Assembly: GCA_020444515.1 (NCBI GenBank)
Contig: JAHLKX010000003.1
Span: 124,001 to 188,000, forward strand
Reading direction: 5' to 3'
DNA from: Bacteroidota bacterium
GTDB taxonomy: Bacteria > Bacteroidota > Bacteroidia > Bacteroidales > JAADJA01
DNA length: 64,000 bases
Below, piece by piece: positions 1 to 8,208 of the stretch; the first letter of the stretch is position 1, and every line of letters starts with the position of its first letter. The notes under the pieces were generated by a model. It saw only the letters and a list, made by a program, of their open reading frames with translations, searched no databases and was not told where the DNA came from. The translations under genes and the position numbers were made by a program.

Positions 1-2466
1 CTCCAGTTTGGCTACTTCCACTTCAATATCCAACGATTCGCCCAGTGGGACATAAAACTCGGTGGACCTTACAATGAAGGATGCCGCATTGGGAACCTTT
101 TCTTTCACATAGCTGATCTCACAAACATTGCACAGTTTCATAATCACACTGTCGAAGGTACGATCCGGCTTTTCATCATTGTTTTTTCGGATAAACAAGT
201 CGATGGCCTGCTTATTGGGAATATTTTTATCAGCTCTCAGTTTACGTATGGCAACTACAACCTCTTCTTCCTTAGCAAATCGTTCTAAAAGTGATGCATT
301 ATAAGATTTTGGTTGCGGCAAATCAGCTACCATGATGGATTCCTTTTCGCCGCGTACATTCAAATGATGCCATATCTCTTCAGAAATGAAAGGAATGAAA
401 GGATGCACCAGTTTCATCAGGTTTTCGAACAATCCAATGGTGGTTTCAAACGTCTTCCGGTCAATGGGTTTTTTATAGGCCGGTTTGATCATTTCGAGGT
501 ACCATGAGCAAAAGTCATCCCAAACAAGTTTATATACCGCCATCAGCGCATCCGAGATCCGGTATTTATCATATTGATCATTGATAACTTCTATGGAGGC
601 ATTCATTTGCGATTCGAACCACTTTACTGAAATAACTGCATAGGAAGGTTGCTCAATCTCATCATCCACTTCCCAGCCTTTTACGAGCCGTAATGCATTC
701 CAAATTTTATTGCTAAAGTTTCTACCCTGTTCACAAAGTACCTCATCAAATGGCAGGTCGTTACCGGCCGGTGAAGTCAGCAACATACCAACCCGCACAC
801 CATCAGCCCCGTACTTTTCAATCAATTCGATGGGATCAGGTGAATTACCCAGTGACTTTGACATTTTACGACCCAGCTTATCACGAACCATCCCGGTGAG
901 GTACACATTCTTAAAGGGAATATCATTCCTGTACTCCAATCCTGCCATGATCATGCGGGCTACCCAAAAAAACAGGATATCAGGTGCCGTGATCAAGTCA
1001 TTGGTCGGATAATAATATTTAATGTCATCATTATCAGAATAACGGATTCCGTCGAATACAGAGATTGGCCAAAGCCATGAAGAGAACCAGGTATCAAGCA
1101 CGTCTTCATCCTGTTTCATATCTTCAATTTTAAGATCCGGAAGATCGAACTTTTTTCGGGCCAATTCCAATGCAGCTTCTTCTGTTTCGGCAACCACATG
1201 TTCTCCGTTGGGCAGATACCATGCCGGAATCCTTTGTCCCCACCAAAGCTGACGGGATATACACCAGTCACGCACATTCTCCATCCAATGCTGATAGGTA
1301 TTCTTGAACTTAGCCGGATGGAACTTAACGGTGTCGTTCATCACGGCATCAAGTGCAGGCTTGGCCATTTCTTTCATTTTCATGAACCATTGCATGGAGA
1401 GCTTTGGCTCGATCACCTCATCGGTTCGCTGCGAATAACCTACTTTATTGACATAATCTTCAATCTTAACAAGATTACTGTAGGCTTCCAGATCTTTGAC
1501 CACCTTATCCCGAGCTTCAAAACGATCGACCCCGATGTATAATTCTGCTTTCTCGCTAAGTGTACCATTATCATTAAAAATATCAATTGATTCCAGGTTA
1601 TGTCTGATCCCGATCTCATAGTCATTGATATCGTGTGCAGGCGTTATCTTCAGGCAACCTGTTCCAAATTCCATATCGACATAATCATCTTCAATGATGG
1701 GTACGGATCTGTTCACCAGCGGCACCAGCACCCGTTTTCCACGGAGGTCTTTAAAACGTTCATCGACCGGATTTATGCAAACAGCGGTATCTCCAAGAAT
1801 TGTTTCGGGTCGGGTGGTAGCAATGGTTACCCATTCATCTTCAGCTCCATCTACTTTATATCTTACATAATAAAGCTTTGACTGAACCTCTTTATAGATC
1901 ACCTCCTCATCAGAAAGTGCCGTTAACGCTTTTGGATCCCAGTTTACCATGCGCACACCACGGTAAATAAGGCCTTTGTTATAAAGATCAACAAACACCT
2001 TTATTACAGAATCATACAAAGCATCTTCCATGGTGAATCTGGTCCTGTCCCAATCACAGGAAGCGCCCAGTTTTTTCAGTTGTTCCAGGATGATGCCACC
2101 ATGTTTTTCTTTCCATTCCCAGGCATGTTTCATGAATTCTTCCCTACCAATGTCTGATTTCTTAATTCCCTCCTCTTTTAACTTAGCCACAACCTTAGCT
2201 TCGGTTGCAATGGAGGCATGGTCTGTCCCGGGCAACCAGAGAGCATTTTTACCCTGCATCCTGGCCCTTCTGACCAAAACATCCTGGATGGTATTGTTAA
2301 GCATGTGCCCCATGTGAAGCACACCTGTCACATTGGGCGGAGGGATCACAATGCAATAGGGTTCACGATCATCAGGAACACTTCTAAAAAGGCCCTGTTC
2401 CATCCAGAATGAATACCATTTTTCTTCAGCTTCTGTGGGATTGTATTTACTCGGAATATCCATCAT
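1..2466 (-). CDS. valS: Valyl-tRNA synthetase (3' end cut by window edge)
   Basis: Charges tRNA-Val with valine in the cytoplasm. The reading frame is open from two adjacent ATG codons (2466 and 2463) to base 1, so 822 codons are visible and the C-terminal end lies outside the window. The class I signatures are present: a HIGH-type HMGHML motif near residue 47 and KMSKS in [13 protein letters not shown] near residue 525. Between them lies the editing domain, with [10 protein letters not shown]. The anticodon-binding helical domain follows, and the visible end (roughly residue 780 onward) is where the C-terminal coiled coil of ValS would lie. The family usually has about 870-950 residues, so perhaps 50-100 are missing. 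A TAnnTTTG promoter lies about 35 bases upstream. Assignment is secure; only the choice between the two ATGs is open. Confidence 0.97.
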   Translation of the reverse strand, partial: MMDIPSKYNPTEAEEKWYSFWMEQGLFRSVPDDREPYCIVIPPPNVTGVLHMGHMLNNTIQDVLVRRARMQGKNALWLPGTDHASIATEAKVVAKLKEEGIKKSDIGREEFMKHAWEWKEKHGGIILEQLKKLGASCDWDRTRFTMEDALYDSVIKVFVDLYNKGLIYRGVRMVNWDPKALTALSDEEVIYKEVQSKLYYVRYKVDGAEDEWVTIATTRPETILGDTAVCINPVDERFKDLRGKRVLVPLVNRSVPIIEDDYVDMEFGTGCLKITPAHDINDYEIGIRHNLESIDIFNDNGTLSEKAELYIGVDRFEARDKVVKDLEAYSNLVKIEDYVNKVGYSQRTDEVIEPKLSMQWFMKMKEMAKPALDAVMNDTVKFHPAKFKNTYQHWMENVRDWCISRQLWWGQRIPAWYLPNGEHVVAETEEAALELARKKFDLPDLKIEDMKQDEDVLDTWFSSWLWPISVFDGIRYSDNDDIKYYYPTNDLITAPDILFFWVARMIMAGLEYRNDIPFKNVYLTGMVRDKLGRKMSKSLGNSPDPIELIEKYGADGVRVGMLLTSPAGNDLPFDEVLCEQGRNFSNKIWNALRLVKGWEVDDEIEQPSYAVISVKWFESQMNASIEVINDQYDKYRISDALMAVYKLVWDDFCSWYLEMIKPAYKKPIDRKTFETTIGLFENLMKLVHPFIPFISEEIWHHLNVRGEKESIMVADLPQPKSYNASLLERFAKEEEVVVAIRKLRADKNIPNKQAIDLFIRKNNDEKPDRTFDSVIMKLCNVCEISYVKEKVPNAASFIVRSTEFYVPLGESLDIEVEVAKLE

Positions 2467-2498
2467 TTATAGAGATTCAATGCATTAAAATCAAGGCG

Positions 2499-2506
2499 CA
2501 AAAGTA
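2499..2506 (-). promoter_or_regulatory. Predicted -7 promoter element for valS
   Basis: On the minus strand these bases read TACTTTTG, an exact match to the Bacteroidota -7 consensus TAnnTTTG, about 33 bases before the valS start. No convincing -33 element was identified. Confidence 0.55.
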
Positions 2507-2526
2507 GTAAAAAAGTAGACGAATAT

Positions 2527-3159
2527 CTATGAATTACTTAATCCATAAAGGTAACTGGAAGTTTCGGGCCCCAGGTTAAGCAACACATCCAGGATGCTCA
2601 GGTCCTGCTGAAATTCATGGCGCTCGGCAAAAACCTGGATGTAGGGTGGTAATTCTTTTTGCAATGGAACTTTGGGAGAAAAGGCATCTCGCAAATCTTT
2701 TATCCCATCCGGAACATTTTTATAATAATCATTGGTTAGTTTAATCTCTTTTTCGATCCCGATCAGATCCAAAATTGTTTTGGTAAGTTCCAGGTTAAAT
2801 GCCAACAAACTTTTAAAATGATTTGTATAAAACGGTTTCAATGCGTCCTCATAAAACATAAAATAGGGTGAATGCTGATAAGCTGCAGTGATAGCTCTCC
2901 AGTGAAGTTGTTGCCATTTTTCGTGATAGGATATCTCAATATTTCGGATACTGGTATGATTCCCATTGACCTTAATAACCGGGATCGTCAGATTTAACAC
3001 CCCATTGGCTGTCATGATCCGGCAACGGTTCCGATATGTTTGTTTGATATAATGTTCTTTCGATTCGATTAACACATGCTCGGCTCTGGCCAAACAGGCA
3101 AAATAGCTGGCTGGTCCCAGGTATGCGCATGAAAAGAGGATGGCATCAGCAGTGTCCAT
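2527..3159 (-). CDS. WbqC-like family protein
   Basis: A 210-residue protein resembling the WbqC family. The family is common in Bacteroidota, and some members occur in polysaccharide (O-antigen) loci. The N-terminus has the family pattern YLGPASYFACL (residues 13-23), followed by conserved basic and aromatic stretches such as YIKQTYRNRCRI and HWRAITAAYQHSPYF, the latter probably part of the core. There is no signal peptide or membrane segment, so it should be cytoplasmic. No biochemical reaction can be assigned from sequence alone. It has its own promoter-like element very close to the ATG and is not in an operon with valS, which starts about 60 bases downstream. The family call is fairly sure, the function unknown. 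Confidence 0.8.
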   Translation of the reverse strand: MDTADAILFSCAYLGPASYFACLARAEHVLIESKEHYIKQTYRNRCRIMTANGVLNLTIPVIKVNGNHTSIRNIEISYHEKWQQLHWRAITAAYQHSPYFMFYEDALKPFYTNHFKSLLAFNLELTKTILDLIGIEKEIKLTNDYYKNVPDGIKDLRDAFSPKVPLQKELPPYIQVFAERHEFQQDLSILDVLLNLGPETSSYLYGLSNS

Positions 3160-3165
3160 AGATCA

Positions 3166-3173
3166 CAAAAATA
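3166..3173 (-). promoter_or_regulatory. Predicted -7 element for the WbqC-like gene
   Basis: The minus strand reads TATTTTTG here, matching TAnnTTTG. It ends only 6 bases before the ATG at 3159, so the transcript would have almost no 5' leader. Confidence 0.45.
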
Positions 3174-3180
3174 GCAATAA

Positions 3181-3217
3181 AAAAAGGGCAGAATCCCATA
3201 AGGATCCTCCCCTTTTC
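3181..3217 (-). terminator. Probable terminator of the thioredoxin operon
   Basis: Downstream of the last thioredoxin gene the minus strand shows AAAAGGG pairing with CCCTTTT around an imperfect inner stem (GGATCC with GGATTC-type bases), ending in a run of T. Confidence 0.6.
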
Positions 3218-3234
3218 ATGAAAACCTGATAATA

Positions 3235-3603
3235 TTAATTTGCTTCTTTGGGAGCGTTCAGTAATACATCATTGATCACCTGCTTGAAGGTCTCTTTTGG
3301 AAGGGCACCCATCGCCATCTGTGGCTGCGCATCCTTCGGACAGAATAACAGTGAGGGAATACTGCGGATTCCAAAAGCCGCTGCCAGCTCCTGCTCTGCT
3401 TCTGTATCTACTTTATAAATATTGATCTGACCGTCGTATTCTTCGGATAATTCTTCCAGAATCGGGGCTACCATTTTACAGGGTTGACACCAATCAGCAT
3501 AAAAATCGATGATGCAAGGCTTGTCGCCTTCAAATTTCCACTCTTTGTTTTTTTCGTAATTGAATACCTTATCAAAAAAGGTTTGTTTTGTTAAATGTTC
3601 CAT
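3235..3603 (-). CDS. Thioredoxin, cytoplasmic member of a tandem triplet
   Basis: A 122-residue thioredoxin-fold protein. The redox-active motif is WCQPCK (residues 38-43) and the cis-proline loop is RSIPS. No signal peptide precedes the domain, so it should act in the cytoplasm as a dithiol reductant. It is the third gene of a minus-strand operon of paralogues and starts 3 bases after the stop of the lipoprotein copy. A third cysteine sits nine residues before the first active-site cysteine (DKPC...DWC) and is conserved in all three copies. The centre of the dipeptide is Gln-Pro rather than the Lys-Pro of its two paralogues. Family assignment is secure; the physiological partner is unknown. 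Confidence 0.92.
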   Translation of the reverse strand: MEHLTKQTFFDKVFNYEKNKEWKFEGDKPCIIDFYADWCQPCKMVAPILEELSEEYDGQINIYKVDTEAEQELAAAFGIRSIPSLLFCPKDAQPQMAMGALPKETFKQVINDVLLNAPKEAN

Positions 3604-3606
3604 TGT

Positions 3607-4149
3607 TTATGATTCAGATTTATCGTTATCACTTACGTTTAATTTCAATACATATTCGTCAATTATGCGGATATAATCCTCCTTTGTCATCGCACCTGCC
3701 TGCATAGCGGGTTTACCATCCTGGGGTGCAAATAATATAGAAGGAATACTCCGTACCTGGAATACGGTGGCCAGTTCACGTTCATTATCGGTATTCACCT
3801 TATAGATTTGAACACGACCATCATAATAGTCGGCCAGGTCATCCATGATGGGTGCTACCATTTTACAGGGCTTGCACCAATCAGCATAAAAATCTACTAC
3901 ACAAGGGATATCCCCTTTAAAAACCCACTGCTCGGGATTGGCTTCATAATCCCAAACCAGTTCTTTAAATTCATCAGTGGTCAGGTAAATCGGCTTGATA
4001 TCGCCCGCCACAGATTGTTCATGCTTGTTTTGGTCCTGCTCAATGGATGATTCCATCGTGTTGTTTTCTCCTGATTGGTTGCAAGCTACCATGAATGTAA
4101 GCAGCCCCAACGCCATTATTTGAAATATTTTTTTCATTGATATTGTCAT
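3607..4149 (-). CDS. Thioredoxin-domain lipoprotein
   Basis: A 180-residue protein with a lipoprotein signal peptide: a hydrophobic stretch (residues 9-20) ends in the lipobox FMVAC, with the acylated cysteine near residue 23. A polar linker of about 35 residues leads to a thioredoxin domain with WCKPCK at residues 91-96 and cis-Pro RSIPS. It is probably membrane anchored and faces the periplasm. The ATG overlaps the stop of the upstream paralogue by one base (TAATG), which suggests translational coupling. An internal Met at residue 5 would also give a normal lipoprotein signal. Within the triplet it differs by lipid anchoring and by the added linker. Confidence 0.9.
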   Translation of the reverse strand: MTISMKKIFQIMALGLLTFMVACNQSGENNTMESSIEQDQNKHEQSVAGDIKPIYLTTDEFKELVWDYEANPEQWVFKGDIPCVVDFYADWCKPCKMVAPIMDDLADYYDGRVQIYKVNTDNERELATVFQVRSIPSILFAPQDGKPAMQAGAMTKEDYIRIIDEYVLKLNVSDNDKSES

Positions 4150-4601
4150 TATTCGTCTACTTTTTTACCCAGTAAAAACTCATCGATCACTTGTTTGAAG
4201 GTTTCTTTTGGGAGCGCGCCTTGCGTCATTTGTGGTTTACCCTCCATAGGAATGAATAGCACAGAAGGAATGCTCCGAATACCAAAGACCCTCGAAAGTT
4301 CGCGTTGCTCCTCTGTATTCACCTTATAAATATTGACCTGCCCTTTATATTCTTCGGCCAGTTCCTCCATGATGGGAGCAATGAGTTTACAAGGTTTACA
4401 CCAATCGGCATAAAAATCGACAATACAAGGTTTGTCGCCTTCAAATACCCACTGATCAGAGTTGGTCTCATAATCAAATACCTTTTCTTTGAACGTTTCA
4501 ACAGTCAGGTGTTCGGGTTTTACTTTTTCTTCATCCTGTGCTATAATGAACTGCGATGAGAACAGCAAAGCCAGGGATATAGTTGCAATGAGTTTTTTCA
4601 T
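4149..4601 (-). CDS. Thioredoxin, exported (periplasmic) member of the triplet
   Basis: A 150-residue thioredoxin with a classical signal peptide (MKK followed by a hydrophobic core, probable cleavage after IIAQ near residue 22) and no lipobox cysteine. The active site is WCKPC at residues 67-71, preceded by the extra conserved cysteine in GDKPC. It is the first gene of the three-gene minus-strand operon, with a TAnnTTTG promoter about 40 bases upstream. Export implies a role in periplasmic thiol chemistry, for example keeping cysteines reduced before haem ligation. That would fit the c-type cytochrome genes elsewhere in the window but is only inference. Confidence 0.92.
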   Translation of the reverse strand: MKKLIATISLALLFSSQFIIAQDEEKVKPEHLTVETFKEKVFDYETNSDQWVFEGDKPCIVDFYADWCKPCKLIAPIMEELAEEYKGQVNIYKVNTEEQRELSRVFGIRSIPSVLFIPMEGKPQMTQGALPKETFKQVIDEFLLGKKVDE

Positions 4602-4639
4602 ATTGATATTATTAAATGTCTTGATCTTTTAAAACGGTG

Positions 4640-4647
4640 CAAAAATA
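4640..4647 (-). promoter_or_regulatory. Predicted -7 element of the thioredoxin operon
   Basis: The minus strand reads TATTTTTG, matching TAnnTTTG, about 38 bases before the first thioredoxin ATG. It is back to back with a plus-strand element at 4690-4697. Confidence 0.5.
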
Positions 4648-4689
4648 AAAAAAATTTTAAAATTATATCGCTTAAATATCACTTTTTAA

Positions 4690-4697
4690 TAACTTTG
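4690..4697 (+). promoter_or_regulatory. Predicted -7 element of the zinc-ribbon gene
   Basis: TAACTTTG matches TAnnTTTG and lies about 55 bases upstream of the ATG at 4752. A CTGTTCCAATTGACAG-like imperfect inverted repeat follows near 4707-4735 and could be an operator, though it is short. Confidence 0.5.
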
Positions 4698-4751
4698 TCG
4701 TCAAATACTGTTCCAATTGACAGCTTGTCAGTTGAATGACAGTTTCAAAAA

Positions 4752-5183
4752 ATGGAATCAATTTTAAAAAACATCGGTATCCTTGAGTTTAACAAGCATT
4801 TCGACACGGAAGAGAAATGCCTGGAATACCTGGCAGAGGAAAAATGGAAGGCAGGATTTATCTGCCGAAAATGCGGTCATACTAATTTTTGTCGTGGAAA
4901 AAAACCTTATGCTCGTCGCTGTACCCGATGTAAAACAGAAGAATCGGCTACTGCACACACCATTTTTCATAAGTGCAAATTCCCGCTAACCGAAGCTTTT
5001 AAGATTACTTATCTGGTTTGTCATAATCCTAACATTCCGACGTCACGAATATCGAACGAATTAGACCTGCGTCAAATGACATGTTGGAAATTCAAAAAGA
5101 AGATCATGGAATGCATTGACTCGCGGGGTGATATAAATTTGTTTGAGAAAGCCGACCTCAAGAAAAACCTGCTGGGTGAATAA
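4752..5183 (+). CDS. Stand-alone transposase-type zinc-ribbon / HTH protein
   Basis: A 143-residue protein resembling the N-terminal part of IS1595/ISXO2-type transposases. It has a zinc ribbon with CRKCG (residues 38-42) and CTRCK (57-61), then a helical region with PTSRISNELDLRQMTCWKFK that looks like a helix-turn-helix. The catalytic DDE/DDN domain of the full-length transposases (about 300 residues) is absent. No terminal inverted repeats, target duplications or catalytic remnants were seen nearby. The frame is intact and has its own promoter and terminator, which argues for a retained DNA-binding protein rather than a decayed insertion. The role is unknown; autoregulation or control of the divergent thioredoxin operon is possible. 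Confidence 0.65.
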   Translation: MESILKNIGILEFNKHFDTEEKCLEYLAEEKWKAGFICRKCGHTNFCRGKKPYARRCTRCKTEESATAHTIFHKCKFPLTEAFKITYLVCHNPNIPTSRISNELDLRQMTCWKFKKKIMECIDSRGDINLFEKADLKKNLLGE

Positions 5184-5184
5184 A

Positions 5185-5222
5185 CCAAAAAGCGCCGTTC
5201 AGTGAAGTACGACGCTTTTTGG
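5185..5222 (+). terminator. Strong hairpin terminator after the zinc-ribbon gene
   Basis: CCAAAAAGCG (5185-5194) pairs perfectly with CGCTTTTTGG (5213-5222). It begins directly after the stop codon, and the T-run lies in the 3' arm. Confidence 0.8.
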
Positions 5223-5328
5223 ATGAAAAAAATTACCAATTTATCCTGTTTAAGAAACGACCGTATTTTCTGTGATATTGCACAGGATTAATCTTTTTCA
5301 TGAAATATTTTTATTTGCAGATTGCTTT

Positions 5329-5862
5329 TTAAATCTCACCTTCTGACTTGGTCTTTTCCTCAAACTCACGGATCAGTTCTTCAGGTGATTTACCAAGGTT
5401 TTGAATGGATATTTTAGCATCATCTGCAAATTCATCATCCGGATATTTTTCCAGGAATTCTTCGTATATCTTTTTGGCCGTATTTAGATCATTCAGGTCA
5501 TTCTCATAAATATATCCTTTGAGAAACAAACACTGGGGTGTTTTTTCATAATCAGGATACTGATCCATGATCCGATCGAAGATCTGAATGGCCTGGCGAG
5601 CCTGGTTCAGATTCATGGCCATATCTCCGGCTTTGAACAAAGTAGCCGGTGTTTCTGGATCAGTCGGATAATTATCCGCATAGGTAACATACATGGTGAT
5701 CAGTTCTTTTGCTTTTACACGATCTACCATCTTGGTTTCGTCAGAAAATAAGCTGTCCTCCATTGATTTAATATCAGCTTTGCTTTTTTCCTGGGGAGAG
5801 GTGCAGGCGACAAAGATTAGAATTCCTGTTGCGATTGTTAAAAATGATCGAATTGATTTCAT
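5329..5862 (-). CDS. TPR lipoprotein
   Basis: A 177-residue protein with a lipoprotein signal (ILIFVAC, cysteine near residue 20) followed by TPR-like helical repeats (about residues 50-155), including NYPTDPETPATLFKAGD, QAIQIFDRIMDQYPDYEKTP and AKKIYEEFLEKYPDDEFAD. The spacing resembles the BamD/YbgF group of envelope proteins, but the protein is shorter than BamD. It is the last gene of a minus-strand run, 21 bases after def, with ruvX upstream. It probably provides a scaffold at the inner face of the outer membrane or in the periplasm. No specific partner can be named. Confidence 0.75.
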   Translation of the reverse strand: MKSIRSFLTIATGILIFVACTSPQEKSKADIKSMEDSLFSDETKMVDRVKAKELITMYVTYADNYPTDPETPATLFKAGDMAMNLNQARQAIQIFDRIMDQYPDYEKTPQCLFLKGYIYENDLNDLNTAKKIYEEFLEKYPDDEFADDAKISIQNLGKSPEELIREFEEKTKSEGEI

Positions 5863-5883
5863 GGGTTAAAACTATATAAAAAT

Positions 5884-6456
5884 TTATTTCCGACCCTTTT
5901 TTTTATTGGGGAATATCATCTTATAATCAACATCAATATTCCCTTTCGAAATATCCTGAAGACGCCTCTTGAGCAACATTTTTCGGATACTGCTCACTTT
6001 ATCCACAAATAAAATTCCTTCCAGGTGATCATACTCATGCTGTATGATACGAGCCATCACCGATTCATAGGTTTCATCATGAAACTCCCAGTTCTCATCA
6101 TAATATTGGATTCGGAGTTTGGGTTTGCGCTCCACATCTTCACGAATATCAGGGATGCTTAAACAGCCTTCATTAAATGCCCACTCGTCACCCGACTCTT
6201 CAATGATCTGGGGATTGATAAACACCCGTTTGAAATCTTTTGCCTCTGGAGTTTCTTCGGCATAGGGCGTTGCATCAATGACAATCAATCGAATGGATAA
6301 ATTCACCTGTGGTGCAGCCAGACCAACTCCTCCGGAGGAGTACATGGTTTCAAACATATTTTCAATAAGTTCTTTCAAACCCGGATAATCTTTATCAATT
6401 TCCCGGGCCACTTTGCGCAATACTGGGTGCCCGTAAGCTGTAATCGGTAAAATCAT
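5884..6456 (-). CDS. def: Peptide deformylase
   Basis: Removes the N-formyl group from nascent proteins and uses a bound divalent metal (usually iron). All three family motifs are present: GVGLAAPQ (residues 43-50), EGCLS (96-100, metal-ligand Cys98) and HEYDH (140-144, ligands His140 and His144, catalytic Glu141). The length of 190 residues is normal. The gene lies 4 bases after ruvX and 21 before the TPR lipoprotein, in one minus-strand operon. A basic tail (NKKKGRK) ends the protein. Confidence 0.97.
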   Translation of the reverse strand: MILPITAYGHPVLRKVAREIDKDYPGLKELIENMFETMYSSGGVGLAAPQVNLSIRLIVIDATPYAEETPEAKDFKRVFINPQIIEESGDEWAFNEGCLSIPDIREDVERKPKLRIQYYDENWEFHDETYESVMARIIQHEYDHLEGILFVDKVSSIRKMLLKRRLQDISKGNIDVDYKMIFPNKKKGRK

Positions 6457-6460
6457 GTTT

Positions 6461-6883
6461 TTAACTATTTCTTCTTTTTGATGCCATATACGATTGAAGG
6501 ATCAGCACAGCACTGATCTTATCAATGTTTTCCTTGTTTCTTCTTTCTTTTTTCCTGACCCCTGACTCAATCATCGTTTGCATTGCAATCTTCGAAGTAA
6601 ACCGCTCATCAAAACGGTCGATCAGGATATCAGGAAATTCTTTTTTTAATCGTTTTACAAACGGATCGATGTATTTAACTGATTCCGAGGCCTGATTGTT
6701 CATTTGTCGGGGCTCTCCCACAACAATACAATGAACAGTTTCGGACCTGACATAATTCCTGATGTAATCAAGGACATCCTTTACATGCACTGTACCAAGG
6801 GCAGTAGCAATGATCTGATTATCATCTGTAACTGCCAGGCCTACCCGTTTTCTCCCATAATCGATGGCCATGATTCTGCTCAT
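6461..6883 (-). CDS. ruvX: Holliday junction resolvase-like protein RuvX/YqgF
   Basis: An RNase H-fold nuclease of the YqgF family, linked to processing of the 5' end of pre-16S rRNA and described as a putative Holliday junction resolvase. The first catalytic aspartate is in AIDYGRKRVGLA near the N-terminus. Later acidic motifs are VGEPR and DERFTS. At 140 residues it is the usual length. The ATG at 6883 (MSRIMAID) was chosen because family members start just before this motif; an in-frame ATG at 6892 adds three residues. It heads the ruvX-def-TPR operon and has a promoter element about 40 bases upstream. Confidence 0.93.
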   Translation of the reverse strand: MSRIMAIDYGRKRVGLAVTDDNQIIATALGTVHVKDVLDYIRNYVRSETVHCIVVGEPRQMNNQASESVKYIDPFVKRLKKEFPDILIDRFDERFTSKIAMQTMIESGVRKKERRNKENIDKISAVLILQSYMASKRRNS

Positions 6884-6923
6884 ATAAAACAATTGATGCT
6901 GTGAAATGATTCAAAGCAGTGCA

Positions 6924-6931
6924 CAAAATTA
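6924..6931 (-). promoter_or_regulatory. Predicted -7 element of the ruvX-def operon
   Basis: The minus strand reads TAATTTTG, an exact TAnnTTTG match in the divergent ruvX/dapD spacer. Confidence 0.55.
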
Positions 6932-6961
6932 ATAAGAAGATGTTTACAGTGAAAAAATATC

Positions 6962-6969
6962 TAACTTTG
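6962..6969 (+). promoter_or_regulatory. Predicted -7 element of dapD
   Basis: TAACTTTG, 18 bases before the dapD ATG. A TGTTTAC sequence about 21 bases upstream (6941-6947) could serve as the -33 element. Confidence 0.55.
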
Positions 6970-6987
6970 AATAATTAAACAAGATGT

Positions 6988-7806
6988 ATGCACGAAGAAC
7001 TGAAAGCAAAAATCGAACAGGCCTGGATTGACAGAAAGCTGCTGGAAAAGAAGGATTATAAAGATGCCATTCGCGAAACCATATCAATGTTGGATAAGGG
7101 GACTATTCGGGTTTCGGAACCGTTAAAAACAGGATGGAAATTGAATGAATGGATTAAAAAAGCCGTTATCCTCTATTTCCCCATCCAACCGATGGTAAAA
7201 ACGTCAGCCGGGCCCCTTGAATTTCATGATAAAATCGACCTGAAAAAAAATTACAACAAATTGGGTATCCGTGTCGTCCCTCATGCCATTGCCCGGTATG
7301 GCGCATATGTGGCAAAAGGGGTCATCATGATGCCATCCTATGTGAACATCGGAGCCTATGTGGATAGCGGAACCATGGTAGACACCTGGGCAACTGTTGG
7401 TTCCTGTGCCCAAATCGGAAAAAATGTCCATCTCAGCGGGGGCGTTGGAATTGGCGGCGTACTGGAGCCTGTGCAGGCTTCTCCGGTCATTATTGAAGAT
7501 GGGTGCTTCATCGGTTCTCGATGCATTGTTGTCGAAGGTGCCCATATCGAGAAAGAAGCAGTATTGGGGGCCAATGTCGTGATTACAAAATCAACCCGGA
7601 TCATTGATGTAACCGGAAAAGATCCGGTGGAAATCAAAGGAAAGATCCCGGCACGCAGTGTTGTAATACCAGGGTCCTATTCCAAAAATTTTCCTGCCGG
7701 CAAATTTAATGTTTCATGCGCCCTGATCATTGGGAAGCGGAAACCCTCAACCGACCTTAAGACGTCATTGAATGACGCCCTGAGGGATTACAATGTCGAT
7801 GCCTGA
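6988..7806 (+). CDS. dapD: 2,3,4,5-tetrahydropyridine-2,6-dicarboxylate N-succinyltransferase
   Basis: Transfers a succinyl group from succinyl-CoA to tetrahydrodipicolinate in the succinylase branch of lysine and meso-diaminopimelate synthesis. The 272-residue protein has the normal length. The N-terminal helical domain is followed by a left-handed beta-helix of hexapeptide repeats (about residues 105-240), with the hallmark stretches GAYVDSGTMVDTWATVGSCAQ and SGGVGIGGVLEPVQ. It is transcribed divergently from ruvX with its own promoter. The next plus-strand gene is 400 bases away, so it is probably monocistronic. Confidence 0.97.
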   Translation: MHEELKAKIEQAWIDRKLLEKKDYKDAIRETISMLDKGTIRVSEPLKTGWKLNEWIKKAVILYFPIQPMVKTSAGPLEFHDKIDLKKNYNKLGIRVVPHAIARYGAYVAKGVIMMPSYVNIGAYVDSGTMVDTWATVGSCAQIGKNVHLSGGVGIGGVLEPVQASPVIIEDGCFIGSRCIVVEGAHIEKEAVLGANVVITKSTRIIDVTGKDPVEIKGKIPARSVVIPGSYSKNFPAGKFNVSCALIIGKRKPSTDLKTSLNDALRDYNVDA

Positions 7807-8208
7807 GAAACTTAAGCCACTCAGTAGAATTATTAACAGGAATCTCAGAGGCTGTAAATGTTCAATCCTTTCTTACAAACTGATGATCAACACGGATTTA
7901 ATGTTGATAAATCACGTTGATTGGCAAAACCATTCACGCGGAATACAGATGGTTTGCAATTTAATATCCGAATAAAAACGGCTTCGATTTTGTTAAAAAA
8001 TTGATCCAGGAACCCGATTTTCTTTTTCAGATTACAAAAAAGATTATGATCTTTGTAGTGAGATCATGAAGTTATGGGTGATCATTGTGAACCCTGCACA
8101 ATTTAATTTCCGCTTTTTCGACCAGCACGGAATCATGGCCAGGGAAAATTGTCTTTATAATTATATTGAGATATGATCATCATGAAATGCTAATGCAAAT
8201 ACTATTCA
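7807..8208 (+). other. 401-base intergenic region, no gene recognised
   Basis: Between dapD and the Sua5-like gene. No plausible coding frame is visible on either strand; a 60-codon frame overlapping the end of dapD has a composition unlike a protein. No strong hairpin or tRNA fold was found. It may hold a long leader, a decayed gene or a small RNA. Confidence 0.4.

Noticed and set aside
313-2412. Several plus-strand frames of 64-114 codons
   Set aside because: They lie antisense to the open valS frame, which has class I synthetase motifs throughout. They have no start context or family resemblance.
4752-5183. A complete or decaying insertion sequence
   Set aside because: No inverted repeats, target duplication or catalytic domain, and the gene has a dedicated terminator.
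7793-7975. 60-codon plus-strand frame after dapD
   Set aside because: It overlaps dapD out of frame and continues into the spacer with a composition unlike a protein; no start signal.
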